A stretch of DNA of 64,000 nucleotides from assembly GCA_014529385.2 (NCBI GenBank), contig CM043942.1, positions 26,416,469-26,480,468 of the forward strand, given 5' to 3'. The DNA comes from Adiantum capillus-veneris. Taxonomy: Eukaryota > Streptophyta > Polypodiopsida > Polypodiales > Pteridaceae. Positions within the stretch are counted from its first letter, which is position 1. The number at the start of each line of letters is the position of its first letter. The position numbers and the translations under genes are program-made. The notes under the pieces were generated by a model. That model had not been told where the DNA came from, did not search any database, and saw only the letters and a program-made list of their open reading frames with translations. This document shows, piece after piece, positions 35,353-47,623 of the stretch.

Positions 35353-35571
35353 TGTTACCATATACATTTGGTAGTGATGTGTGTGAACACACTAGGACCA
35401 TTGGGTCATTTTTTCCCTCTTTAGCAGGGTTTTTCCCCGGTGTATACATGCCCATCACTCTAGGGCTATCGATCTTTTCATTGCACACTAAGTAATACAC
35501 TCTCTCTTGTGTGCCTTGAGCTTCCTTCATCTTCTCCAAGTTGTGTGCGTTTTCCTGCAACCCTAATTGCA
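35353..35571 (+). mobile_element. 3' LTR of the plus-strand copia (219 bp)
   Basis: Starts TGTTACCATATACATTTGG after TGGGGTATT and ends CTAATTGCA. It pairs with 20811-21036. Confidence 0.75.
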
Positions 35572-35846
35572 ACAGTCTTCAAGCTCACCTTGGAGAGCAT
35601 CGATTACCTATTCCAACTCTTTAGCTTTAGCACTGTGACTAATAGTTGTGTTGGGATTCAAGCCAACTGGCCAGACATCCCACTTACTACTAACCCATCT
35701 ACTAACTTAACCATTATATAATTATTCTTTAATACATTAGAATAAGGAGCTGCAATAGGATAACGTTGTTGTGTGCTCCACCCAAAGCAGGTCTCTCTCT
35801 CTCTCTGCTCTCTCACTTGCACTTGCACACGCTTCCTGCAGCACAT
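35572..35846. other. Spacer; possible degenerate primer site near its end
   Basis: TAGTATCATAGC at 35851 resembles the tRNA-iMet site TGGTATCAGAGC with two changes, after ATTCAAC. It hints at another decayed plus-strand LTR end, but support is thin. Confidence 0.3.
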
Positions 35847-36846
35847 TCAACTAGTATCATAGCAAGGTTTGTGCTTGCCTTTTTCTTGTCCACGCATGCG
35901 TGCACTTCTCATTGGATTTTCCAGCTGGTGAAGGGCTTGGACTCGGCATTGGATGGTCTTTAGGTTCCATAGTGGGTAAAGTGGGTCTTCGAGACATCTC
36001 TCCTTCTTCATGATGTGGCTCAATTTGTTGTTCAGCTTTTGCTTGCCTTTGTTGCGCAGTCGACTCTTCTCTTGCATACATTCACTCAGGTATATCCTTT
36101 GGATCTTCTTCGTGGGGTTCTTGGTCCTAGGACCTAGGACCCTTGATTTCCCTGGGGATCCATGACTCCGGGTTTGCTCAACAGCTTGGCGACTTCTTTT
36201 AAATGTTTCTTTCTCTCTTTCCAGCCTTGATTTTTTTGGTGTGGTTCTTCTTAATGTGCTGCCACTACTTTCTTCTCTCCTTGCCCTCGTTTCTTCATTG
36301 TCAGAGCTTTCACTATTGTGGGCTTCAGGAGAGCTTTCTACTGATTCTCCATCTGATTTATATACCCTTTTCTTCTTTGATCTAATGGTTTGTCGAGAAG
36401 GTTAAGCTGATACTATCCATGTATTCTGATCCGGGGCTGGCGGCAAGTTGCCGGCCGTTCCAATAGCATGGTATGCGATTCATGTTAGAACTTTTGAAGC
36501 ACCCAGATATGTTATCTTTCCTTCTTTCTTTGTGCTCTTGAGTGTTGTAAGCATGTAACATGTGATCTATTGTTTGCCTTGTTGTTGATTTCAACACTTG
36601 CATGAAAGTAGTTGTAACTGCATGATTCAGAGTAGTGTATCTTGGCGTTCTCTTTGAGCGGAAATGGAAGTGTTGGTGATAGAGACGGGCAGGATCCTCC
36701 ACTTGCTTTATAATTAGGTCAGAGAAGGTGGCAACAGTTGTATCCTTGGTGAATGTACCCATCGTTTTCCTATCTTTGGTCCTTATTGTCATTCCTTCAG
36801 TTGGCAGCTTTAATGACTCGGTCACTATGTCCTCGTTAATGAACAC
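35847..36846 (-). pseudogene. Uncharacterised ORF downstream of gypsy pol
   Basis: The main open part (36846-36382, opening with GTG, so the true start is upstream) encodes VFINEDIVTESLKLPTEG followed by a region rich in aromatic and basic residues (LYHQHFHFRSKRTPRYTTLNHA). A charged tail follows in broken frames down to 35857. The opening resembles the 'plant transposon protein' domain of Athila-type extra ORFs ('I..e.I...l.LP.eG'), but this is a weak, remembered likeness. Stops upstream of 36846 in the same frame show decay. It lies after a gypsy pol fragment on the same strand. No function is proposed. Confidence 0.35.
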
Positions 36847-37090
36847 TTTGAGTTTTTGGCCTTACTCATCCATGATTTGAGCTAATCATGGGCTCAATTC
36901 ATAGGCTCTCTAGAAATCTACTCCACATGGCTCTTGATCATAGAATTCTTGAAGCCGTAACCTTATGTCTGCTTCTTTTATGGATGGCTTTGCGGCTACA
37001 TCATAAATCTATTTTAGTAGCATATGAAATTCTACTTGATTTCCATCTTCGCTCTTGAAACTGTCGGTGAAGAATGTCATATTATGTTCT

Positions 37091-40000
37091 TCAAGCTATC
37101 CCTTTAATAGGTAGGTTACCTTGGCCGTTTTCACTAAATTCGGCTCCAGTTGGTAGGGTGGAAATTCTTGCAGCTTTTCTTTCTGAGTCATTGCTCAAAG
37201 ATGCAAATGTTGATCCTTTGCTCTTTGATACAATGGTTTCCAATAAGAGCATATCTCTTGCTTTAGTTTTAATAGCTCTTTGGTGGTGTTTACTCATATC
37301 CTCTAGAAATGTCATGCTTGATTAGTAAGTAACTAGATAGTTACTCCACTTAGGAACGAGTGAGATTTGAAATAATGTCACATGAAGTATGGGTGTTTGT
37401 TTCTGGTATTGAGGACAAACTCTTACAAATGAGTGAACATCACATCTCATGGTTGGCCAAAATACTCCAAGTCTCTAGATCCGTTGCATAGTTTGGTCTT
37501 CTGCAAAGTGAATTCCTACTACGGTAATGTGTGCTTGACTTAGGTATTGGGTTTTCTCCTCAGGATTAATACACAAAAGCAGCATTCCATCTCGATTTCT
37601 TTTGTATAGCCTTCCAGCTAGTAATTGATACATAGCAGATTTCCCAATTAATCCTGGTGTAATAGAAAGTGGTATTTGAGAGACCACTTGAGCTATGGTC
37701 ATCAATGAAACCGGATTTTTTTATCAACGATGTATCATTTTCACGGAGAACAAATATGTATTTGGTATATCATCATCTACCCCTTTTGGTGGTTCTCCTA
37801 GAATAATCCTTGATAAATGATATGCTCTTTGATGTGTGGTGCCTTTTTCAACTACAGTGAAATCAAATTCCAAAAGAATGATGAATCATCTCACTATTCT
37901 CCCTGTGTTGAATAGATTGTTGACCAAGTACAATAAAGCTTGGTGGTCCACAAAGAACACAATTTTTTTGGCTAATAGGTAATATATGTAATCCTTCTCT
38001 TTTGGTGGTTGTATAATTCTTCTCTGCCACATTCAGCTATCTACTAGCTAGGAAAATCAAATTTTCCGTCTCTTGGTTGAGCTAATATACACCCAATGGC
38101 AAAATTGGAAGCATCAACATGTATATGAAATATCTTATTCCAATCTGGTGCTTTCAATATTGAGGCTGAAGTGAGAGCTTGTTTAAGCTTCTTGAAATAT
38201 TCTTCACACTCATCAGTCCATACAAAGAGTGTAATCATACCATACATGGGTTTTGCGATTATAGCATACATGTAAATGAATCATCTCTAATATCCACAAT
38301 GTCCCATGAAAGCTTGAATCCCTTTGATAGTTGTTGGTCTAGGCAATTTAACAATAACATGAATTTTATCAATATCGGTCGTTGTGCTATTTTTAGGCAC
38401 TACATGTCCAAGAATTTTTCCTTGTCTACCCATAAAGGTGCACTTTTTAGGATTTAAGCAAATCCTATAAAGTCTACATTTTTTGAATACTTTTTGAGAT
38501 GTTCAAAATGATCATCCCAGATTGATGAATATACGCATAAATCATCCATATATACCTCCAAGAAATTCCTAAGATATTCTTTGAAAGCATGACTCATCAA
38601 TCTTTGAAAGGTGGAAGGAACAATAATTAGCCCAAAAGGAATAACACTATATGCAAAAATACCCCATTCAACTGCAAAGGCAGTTTTATGCTTTTCTTTG
38701 GGATCAACCAAAAATTTGAGTGTACCCTAAAAAGCCATCTAAAAAGTTGTAAGCTTCTTTTCCTGCAACTCGTTCTAAAACATGCTTAGCTATTGGAATA
38801 GGGTAGCTGTCTCTAATGGTGGCTACATTCACTTTTTTGAGATTGACACACAGTCTTAATTTTCCAGTTTTCTTGGGTACCACCACAATAGGAGACACCC
38901 AATTTGTGTGTTCAATTTCATAAATGAATTTGGCTTCCTTGAGATTCTCTATTTCTTCCTTGATCTTTTTGGCAAATGTTTCATTATTAGTATATGGACG
39001 TTGTCTACTTGGCTTCGCATCATCTCTCATGGGTATGGTATGTTGACAAATTTTTGGATCAACACCCTTGAGATCTTTATAAGACCAAGCAAAGATATCT
39101 CATTATTATTTTAGTAAGCTTAGAAAAATCTCTTCTTCTTCTTTCGTCAAGTCATTTGCAATGTAGGCATGTCTAGGCTCTTCTCTGATTTGGCTAGATC
39201 TATTTTCTTTGCATTTTCAGGTCCTTCATATGACTCACCCTGTTTTCTTAATTCCTTTACAGGTTTTTCTACTATGATCTTTCGATTTTGGAGAGTATGT
39301 TTCTTGTAATGGGATGGAACACTCATTACATCTTTACTCCCTTCTTCGATTGTTTCCATATTAGTGGTATACATCTCCTTTTAGAGTTTTCTTCAACTCT
39401 TGATATTTTTTCTTTCGTTCAACCCATGTCATGGATGATTCATCATCCAGGTGTTTAGGTTTTGGTTCAGTTTCCTTTCTCTTTTTTCTTGATGTTTTTG
39501 ATGTCCCTTGTTTGTTTTCTGAAGGATATCTACCCATGATCTTGTCTTTGACACAATCATGTACATCTATCTGCATCAAAAACTATGTCCTGCTAGAAAT
39601 TGATGACATAGGTCTAGATTTCAAGTCTTTTGTGTCTCTTTTTATTCTATACCAATTTTTTCTTCTTGTTTTCTAATTTGAAAAATCAAAAAACTTTTCC
39701 TCTTCTCCTTTTAGGAGTACTTGGGCTCTAACATGTTCTTTTTCTGACCTTGAATCATCAAATGTACCTGAATGTTCTTCAAACTCATGAGTAGCATCAT
39801 AATAGAGGTCTGCAAAGACTTGTTGAGCTTTCAGTAAGTCCTTGGGTTCCTGAACTTCATCTTCAATGTGAAGGGTTGATTATTTGTATGGAAATTATGT
39901 CATGAACATCCTCATTGCAAAATTGAGTAGGCATAGACGTATTCACACACACACATCCATTGTTGTTAGAATATGAGTCCATTCAAATGGCTCAAACAAA

Positions 40001-40140
40001 TGGTCCGGAAAGGGTTCAGGTATATATGCTTCATCTGTGAAATCCCTTTCTAAGATACATTCTTTTCATTTTAAACTCCCATTTTCTGAGGCTCCACACA
40101 TCCAAAGACCAAGGAAGGTCTAACTCGAAGATGATGTCCT
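37091..40140 (-). pseudogene. pol: Gypsy pol (protease linker, RT, RNase H, zinc domain), decayed
   Basis: Collinear with 54.77-57.7 kb of the plus element. In order: WMCGASENGSLK and YIPEPFP (40100-39990), KKKYQELKK (39579-39361), RT start RQRPYTNNETFAKKI and WVSPIVVVPKK (39030-38704), RT core PFGLIIVPSTFQRLM and YMDDLCVYSS (38711-38454), RNase H APDWNKIFHIHVDASNFAIG (38271-38044), and zinc-domain start LLAGRLYKRNRDGMLLLCINPEE (37705-37475). The segment 37315-37091 begins like the linker between the two zinc domains (RAIKTKARD). Catalytic YMDD is kept, but frames are broken and integrase is absent. It may be the same insertion as the 3' end at 28741-32566, now separated by recombined copia. 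Confidence 0.75.
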
Positions 40141-40394
40141 CTAGAGCATGTCCACCAAGTTGGCCATGCAATTTGAGCTCTATGTAGCCCTATAGCTCTG
40201 CTACAGATGCCCGCCACTATTCCACGCACCTTCCCAGTGAGTGGTCCAATGAGTAGGTGGCATGCTAAGACTGTTGTAAATGAGATTGCTGCAAAGTAGA
40301 CCTTGAAAGAGCATCACTAGAAAATAAAACCATTGCAAAGATGACTGGGCAAACAGGAAACTACAAAAAACAATAACAAGACCGAACTCGAGGA
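40141..40394. other. Junction region, nothing recognised
   Basis: About 250 bp between gypsy pol and the LINE fragment. No family match. Confidence 0.35.
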
Positions 40395-42118
40395 TGGAGC
40401 AGCTGCAAAAGAGAGAGGGTGGAAAATTGGTGGTGGGGCCCTAAGGGTGCTATTGTGGGTGATCAAAGGAACAACACTAAAGCCTTTTTTCCATGGCAAA
40501 GGGCAAAGTGGGACGTTATCGCTCCGCCGGTGTTACAAGGTGGCCTTGGATTCTCAGCCAAGTTGTGCATGTTGAGGCCTTGTGCGCCAAATTTGTGGTC
40601 TCAATTGCAAAACAAGACCATTCCTGGGCTATCATGACCAAGGATATGGTAGACATGGAAAAACTTGGCTCTAAATGTGGGCAGTGTAAAGGGATTGAGG
40701 TGCATGACAAACTATTAGCCCCAAGGTGGTCTAGCTTGAGACTGGGCGGCATCATGAGAGAGCTGGTGTGAAAGTGCAATAAAGTAGCATGGGTACTGTA
40801 ATGGGGAGAATAAACCAGATATTTCCAGAACTTTATCTCGCACTAGTCCCCTTGGCTATGTAAAGTTGTTGATATAATCTTAAATCCTTACTGTTGGAGA
40901 GAAAGTGCAAGAAGGGTGAACAATAAAGGACTACAGTGGTTGACCAACTTCTGGGATGTAAACAGTAAGTGATGGAAAAACTCTGACCAACAGACTGCCT
41001 AGTTTCAGCTCAATGGCATTGAGAAGCTACTTGTCAGCATAGTTGTAGAAGGCATGGGCAATATTCTAATGCCAATTTGGGATTCTATTTTCAAGTAAAA
41101 AGCTTGGAAATGGCCCAAGAATAGCCATTTTTTTAAACCACATACCTAGCGAATTCACCAAGTGTTCATGAACGAGGATGATTGGTTCGAACCCTTGAAC
41201 AAACAATGAAAGATACAATGGTAGGAAGCTCGATGGCTTGAGGTCACAAAGAATGTTTGGAATCCAAAGTGGCCTCAATTTATGAAGGTTTTTCTATGGA
41301 AGGTGCTATGAGGGGCTTTGCCGCCAACAGGTGCCCGGGGCGGTCACTTATCAAAAGACCCCTATATCATGTGCGTTCAAGAGGTAATTAATAATACCCC
41401 AATATACATACTATACTTACACTGTGAGCCTATTTAAAAAACCCCCACCCCCCTCTGTATGTATACATTTTTATACATTTTGGTCTTTTAATAATCCTCT
41501 CCGGTTAACACACGTGATATCATACACATTCTAAAAAGTGACCGCCCCGGGGACAGGTGTCAAGATTCAAGCACATGGTATCGGGTCTGATATATGTTCA
41601 GGGTGTAGATTGGCTAGTGAATACCTCGCACACCTGTTCATAGAATGCCCGACAATTAGATGCCTGGCAAGGAAGGTCTACAAATGGATACAAAGACCGT
41701 GGAAGATAGTATTCTTCAAGAAGGATTTGTGCCTTGGTGGAAAACATTTTTGAAAGCCTGCGCTTCTAATCTGCACTCAAATCGTGAGATACTATTTCTT
41801 TAGTAATATCTCAAAGGCTAGGAATATTTGTGTCTTTTGGAATGAACTCTCTATGGCTAGCTTCTCAGAGATTGTACGAGAAAGTAAGAATATGATTTAT
41901 GTATTAGGCAAAGGGAAAAACTTGGATGACTGGCTTAGGGTGACTCTCTCCATTTGATCGAGCCATCATGTGTGAAGGATTAGTAATAGGTCCTTGCTAG
42001 GCTCTGATGTAACCTTCTGCCCCTCAAAGTGTGGCATAAGCTTGTATATTTCTTGGTAAAAATCTAATACAATCACTCAGAATTGTGATTTTTGCAAAAT
42101 ATTTATTAAAAAAAAAAA
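40395..42118 (+). mobile_element. 3' end of a LINE (non-LTR) retrotransposon
   Basis: 5'-truncated, as is usual for LINEs, and ends in an A10 run at about 42109-42118. Coding remnants: WQRAKWDVIAPPVLQGGLGF (40490-40555), the conserved segment after RT ('W..vc.P...GGLG'). Then comes the zf-RVT domain with WPQFMKVFLWKVL, a stop, GALPPTG, then after a MITE CSGCRLASEYLAHLFIECP with its C..C...H...C pattern. A last block is VFWNELSMASFSEIV (41840-41880). Stops are present, so it is dead. Confidence 0.75.
41334..41551. mobile_element. 218-bp MITE inserted in the LINE
   Basis: Perfect 16-bp terminal inverted repeats CCCGGGGCGGTCACTT (41334-41349) and its complement at 41536-41551. Flanks AACAGGTG (41326-41333) and GACAGGTG (41552-41559) are an 8-bp target duplication with one difference. 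Removing the element and one duplicate keeps the LINE zf-RVT frame continuous. An 8-bp duplication suggests the hAT superfamily, though the termini are not typical. Confidence 0.85.
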
Positions 42119-43445
42119 GAATGTAGACTCAAGATCTTAAAAGGTGGACAATTTCTTGGCAAAGGAGAGCTCATCAAAGCACCCTTCAATATCAATCTGA
42201 TTGACCATTCTAAATGCCCTTCCAATACTGGCCTATACATCCGTACTAAAGGGAACATGGAGTTTGCTAAAAGTAACCCGGACTTCTACACTGAATCTGT
42301 TTGGAATGTTTTTTGGCCCTATGTTAAATGTGCCTGCAAGTTTCTCGACCCTAAAGCCTCCTGCGAATCTAGATCATGTGGTTTGATCATACCATTTAGT
42401 TTATTCTCAACCATCCTGACCTACTCTTCCTAGAAAATCCAGTGGATTTTCACCTCTCACTTATTTGCTCTTGGTTGGGTGGCCAAGCTAAATTTGTAAT
42501 TGCTCAGATTGCCTTTAACATTTTTTGAGGATTAATGTTGGACATCTTGAAAGAACTGAAATCTGATGAAACAGGAATTTACCTAACTACCTATGCTAAC
42601 AACAAGGTGTAAAGATCATTTCAATCTTACTCAAACCTTGTATTGATGAGGATGATTCCCTTGCTCTAAAAAGACCCAATTCTTTTACTACCCCCAACTC
42701 TTTTACATCTTTTTTAACTCCTAGCTCTTCCTCCACTTGAGGGAAGGCTCATAGATACACTAGGGGAAGAGGAAGAAACTCCCCCATCAGGAATTTTCTT
42801 GAATTGTAAACCTTGATGATTTGTAGGTTACTACAAGCCCTTGCGGACGAAGGTCTCTCAGCAAAGCTGCTCCTAACCATGACACTGTCTCTCCACAATG
42901 TACTTCTCGATTGGATACAGTCTAAAGCTCTTTTTTGTGAGTGCTTTGACTTACTTTATGCCAATCACAAATTACTCGATAATGTTCTCAATAGTTGGAT
43001 ATACCAACAACCTATCAAAAACTTGGTTTATAATAATGATTTTCTTCGACATGAATCTATTCCCGATTGCACTTGAACTTTGATTCATATGGTATGCATG
43101 TTTGTATTTGTGATCTTAGCATTATTGAGAATAAAAAATACAAAGAATCTTGGCCAATGGGCTCAATCACATACCTAGCTCTCCCAAAAACCCTTATCTC
43201 GCTCTATTAGCCTTACTAAGCTGCTTAACTTACCTCGTCAGTTCTCTCCGACTGGAGAAGACAGTTCTACTGGACATAACAAAATTGGTGGAAGAATTGG
43301 TGGAAAAATTGGTTATCCACTAATAACTCCTGGCTAACATCACGACTTGCTCTTGATTTTCAAAAGATCTCTAACAAATGGATCGTAGTCGGGCTTTGAT
43401 GAAAGCTCTAATTGTCCCACTCTTATCTACAAAAACCTAGCATGG
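42119..43445. other. Probable 5' part of a Penelope-like element, no domain recognised
   Basis: Plus-strand frames such as 42813-43076 precede the RT relic but match nothing I know. Confidence 0.3.
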
Positions 43446-44742
43446 ATGGCTGCCAATGATCATGTCTCTGGGAAAGAGTTCATTAGAATTAACTCCTTAT
43501 TACAAACTGTTACCAGTTGTATCTCTAGACACTTAGGGAATCTAGGGTATTGCATACATAACACTAAATTACATGTGTTATTTCCCACCTATATGTTACA
43601 TAAGCATAAGTTCAGATGGATATATGATGCTTCCAACGGTATCTTTACTGATATCACTAAGGATACCACACTTTGCCTTGAACTAGTTCTAGCTGAGTTA
43701 GAACTTATTTGTGCCACAAAATAGAAAATTTGCCATGACTTCTTACAAATTCAGTACAACCCCTTTTGGTTAACAAAAACTCCACTGAGGTCTCTCTTAA
43801 CCTCCCAAAACAAATTTTCCACATTTTTTCTGCAGATATCACACTGCTACGAAAACATCCCCCTTGACGGGGTTCTTGGCCTAAAGAATGTTCTAGCCAA
43901 TGTGATAAAAATGGCCTTCTCCAATACTAGAAATAAGGGCCTTTTTTACATTTCACTCTCCAAGAAACCCAGGTGGATTACCCTATACACCCCTTACACT
44001 TCAACGAAGAGAAGCTTTGTCTTTACATCTCATGGTTGCTTAATAACTGTACTATCATTTCTGGGGGTCTATGTTTTAACCAATGCCTAGGCATCCCCGT
44101 GAGGTTCTCATGTTCTCCACTTGTGTGTAATATCTACCTTGCTTTCTTTGAATACAAATGGTTTCTCAAAGCCATGGAAATTTTCAAAGATAATCTTTCA
44201 CAGTTCGGACATACCTACAGGTATATGGATGACTTATTAAGCATCAACCATAAAGCCTTCCTTAGAGAAATTTGTCTGATTTATCCTCACTACCTAAGGA
44301 TTGAACCTATATCTTTACATGGGTTCATAACACCCAATGGGGCTTTTTTCACGTCGGTACAATTCCTTAACCTTTTTATCTCTCTTCATATTCCTTTTGT
44401 CGGAGGTTATGTCCTAAGGTTTGTATGGAAAAGGGATCTCTTGAAACTGCCACCTATGGAATTCATTAAAAGAATAGTAATAGGCCTCACAATGTGGCTA
44501 TTAGCTCTTGTATCAGCCTGTTGTATTTGACCATCTACTCCTCTTTCGACTATCTCCTTGCCTGGGAAGATATTAAACTATTAATAAGGAAATATTATCA
44601 TGATGGTTTTAACAAAAACGAGATTCTAAACTCAATCTTACAATCCCTTACTCGGCATGACTGGCCTGGGTTACACTTTAACCGAGAAAATCTCATTTCT
44701 CTAATAAAGAAAAAGACCCATTCACAATGGGCCTACTATTGA
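43446..44742 (+). pseudogene. Penelope-like reverse transcriptase relic, copy 2
   Basis: RT blocks in order: KFRWIYDASNGIFTDITK (43610-43665), CYENIPL (about 43850), PRWI, LCLYISWLLNN, LGIPVRFSCSPLVCNIYLAF (44085-44145), the catalytic strand YRYMDDLLSIN (about 44218-44250), LIYPHYLRIEP, and a C-terminal helical region (44494-44742) with LAWEDIKLLIRKYYHDGFNKN. The YMDD box is intact, yet frames shift near 43.95 and 44.5 kb. The layout (RYIDDLLSIN, IYP-LEI and a terminal domain) resembles Penelope-like RTs. No GIY-YIG endonuclease was seen. Copy 1 is at 782-1740. Confidence 0.55.
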
Positions 44743-47027
44743 CTCATTGTGTTTGGTGCCCGGACAGGGTGGGTACACACACACACACTGTGTTACTTAA
44801 TAAATTCCTAACTTATTTGTTCCTTCTTTTTTTTTTTTAACTTCAAAGTGTTTGATTCTCCACTATGGGACTCGGCCCTTCATAACTACTAAAGGCTTGG
44901 TAAGGGGTTGGTATTTTTTTTATTAAATGGCACACACACACTCCTATTGTACCACCTAAATTGGGGGTATTCCTGAGCTTACTTGGCTCCTGGGACTTTA
45001 GTAAAACCCACCGCCTATGTGCACTACCATGGGTTTTAGCCCTTCTTAGTACTTAAGTGAATAAACCTCGAGTGAAACCCAATCGTGAATACTCCTGCTG
45101 GCCTCTTCATTGCACCTCGCAGGTGGCCTCACCTTCTCTGGTGGAGATCTCCTAGCGCTTGGGTAATTGCACGACATGGAAATATGACGACCTCCCTCCC
45201 TTCTCTATTTAAAAGGTGAGGGTGCATCTCTGGCCCTCACTTAGCTTTGGTTGTACTCTATTTGTTGGCATAAAGTTAGTGATTGCATATCTGAATCTCC
45301 ACTGCATCGAAGCATGGAGCTCTCAACTCAAGTAACACAGGTCGGCCACTATCATTTTATGGTTTGTTTTACCTGTTGTATGGCTATATGTTTATACTGC
45401 GAGGGTTTGTTACTCTGAGAGGATGATGATTTTTTTCACAAATTTAGTAGGAAGCTATGGGTTGTTTCTTCCTGCAAAGTTTTAATCCCAAACATGGGGG
45501 TGCTCTGCGTCGCGTGATTACTGATGGTTCACAAACTACTATCAATGCTAATAACTGGTTTTTTTTTAAAGAATCCACCTAATGGGTCGGTGATATGATC
45601 ACTGGGTTGGCTAGGGCTATTGTTTTTCTGCCCTGGAAACCGGTACTAACAGGGATATATATTGTTTTTCTTGCCTACTAATCTCGTTAAATGGATGAAA
45701 CCAGCATGTGGAAATTTCTACAAATAATCTCCTGTTTACATTCTCATATAAGATTGCATATTGTGTAGCATTAATCTTCTTTTTAGATTCTGCAAGGGCT
45801 TCCTGCTACCCACGTTGGCCGAAAGGATGATTAAGGTTGGTTAACTTACAAAATATGGTAAGTGTTGGTAACATGATGGGCCTAAAAACTTTGCCCAAAG
45901 ACAAACATTAGACTAGCCTATGGCTGGATTGTGACTACTAAAGGAGATTTTTTATTTAAAACCTACTACACTAACTAGTGCTTTCACTACAAGATGAACT
46001 GTGACTAAATATGGGGGGATTTTGACACTTGGGTTAGAAAGGGTAATGGCCTTCTAATCAAAATGATGTAAAATTCTTCTATAAATGGAAAATTTTGGGC
46101 TCTTTTTTTTAAACATTTGTTATGCACTAATCTTGTACAAAGTTGAATAAAAGTTTGTAAGATCGACACGGATAACAACTGGTATAGTCCATTGATACCT
46201 ATAAAACACATCCAAGGCTAACATGTATGTTGTCTTGTTTGGATGGATGTAAGAAAGGACTCTATCTTGTCTTGGAAGGTTTTCTTTGGCTTTGGTTAGC
46301 TGTCCTACACTAGATTACACATTCACTTACTACTTGGGAAGTTCTTCTGTCACCTTGTATACTGGAATGAGGCTTCATTCTTACAAACATTGTACAAAAT
46401 TGATTCCAAGACTAAATTCTTTTCATTTCTTCTAAAGCTGGTTGCCTTTTGAATGTAAGAAGTTCAATTATGTCATATTAATTATGGTAAAACAGATACA
46501 CACACATCCTATACATAAAGTTTTTTCTTTTTGGAAAAATCTGCTGGCTTTGGAAACTTAGCTTGAAATTTAGCTCTAGGATTGACCCATAGTCTATAAT
46601 CCCTTTGTTGGTTGACTGGTGCTAGGTGTTCCTTCTTAGACTGTTTTTTTGGTCTCTTGCTCACGGCTAATATAGTCTTTGACTTTGCCGATTTTAGGTT
46701 TGTAGGCCCAACTTACTGTAACTGATCTTATTCATATTGTTATATTTCCTTTTAGGACCACAAAAATTTTAGAATGACAGCTCGCATGAGTGAAAAACAC
46801 AGCCCTGAGAATCATACAATGATTCTCCAACAGATTAAGTTGTACCTTAAAGACCATAAACCAAAAAATGTGTTGGCAATTAGAACCAGACCCTTCCTTG
46901 CTAGAAAGGCCAAGGATTGTATTACCCACTACTCTATATAAATATTTTCTCGCTTACCTTTTTTGGTATATTGTAGACTCTTGCTCTCTCACAAGGATTG
47001 GAATTGACCTCTGAGCCCCTCTCTATA
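44743..47027. other. Non-coding region with dispersed repeat R (about 45950-46520)
   Basis: No frame of interest. From about 45950 to 46520 it is similar, in the same orientation, to 61390-62030 (for example GGCTAACATGTATGTTGTCTTG at 46216 and the counterpart at 61721). It contains one GGGTAATGG-loop hairpin near 46037. Confidence 0.55.
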
Positions 47028-47601
47028 TGTTAACCCTCACGCACATTCCTATCACCTACGACGGATGCTGTATTATTTATTTGGTAGAGTCAGGTACCGG
47101 GCTTGTCGGTCCAATAGGAAAAGGGTAAGAGTGATCGCCGATGAGAGGCGCACTCTAACTGGCCATTCAAGGGATTAGTTGGCTAAGCATGGGTGCCCAA
47201 GTGTGAATGGGGCAGGCTCATATAAAAGTCAACTAAACCTTAAATTCACTTATTCTCTCATTTCTGCAATTGAAGAGTGCTCTTGCTCCATCTCCATCTT
47301 CTTCTTCTGCATCTCCTTGTGTGTGTGTATGCGTGAGAGAGAGAGAGAGAGGGTGTGTTTGTGATCGAGCATTGCGACGACGGCACGGCGGATGCGAAGC
47401 GGTTGAGCACAGTGCAGCGGCGGCTCCCTCTTCTTCGCGGCGAGGAATCCTCCATGACAGCAAGCGTAGAGCAGTGAGTGACACACCATCGCCATCTTTG
47501 AGCTTTTTAGTTTAGGCTAGTTGCATGCTTGGGGCCATTTGTGGCTCGCACACAGTGTACCGACAAGTTCCTTACATTGACACGTGCGACAAACGCGCAC
47601 A
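47028..47601 (+). mobile_element. LTR of a gypsy-type element (LTR3, 574 bp)
   Basis: Starts TGTTAACCCTCACG, ends ACGCGCACA and is followed by a tRNA-Asp primer site. TATA box CATATAAAAG at 47219-47228. A short GT/GA tract lies at 47319-47352. Its partner, in opposite orientation, is 62031-62683. Confidence 0.8.
47219..47228 (+). promoter_or_regulatory. TATA box of LTR3
   Basis: CATATAAAAG, about 190 bp into the LTR. The minus copy has CATGTAAAAG at 62478-62487, a degraded version. Confidence 0.6.
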
Positions 47602-47605
47602 TTTT

Positions 47606-47623
47606 TGGCACCGTTGCCGAGGA
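47606..47623 (+). promoter_or_regulatory. Primer-binding site, tRNA-Asp type
   Basis: TGGCACCGTTGCCGAGGA, two changes from the tRNA-Asp complement, four bases after LTR3. Confidence 0.8.

Larger units (their letters stand above)
32567..35571 (+). mobile_element. 5'-truncated copia element, plus strand
   Basis: Starts abruptly inside integrase, runs to a 3' LTR (35353-35571). Same family as the minus-strand copia at 20811-27398. Confidence 0.75.

Noticed and set aside
36113-36142. Palindrome GGTCCTAGGACC
   Set aside because: A local duplication of CCTAGGACC; no second occurrence and no context that would give it meaning.
40141-40394. Gypsy protease on the minus strand
   Set aside because: Several frames were read and no DSG or LGRP signature appeared.
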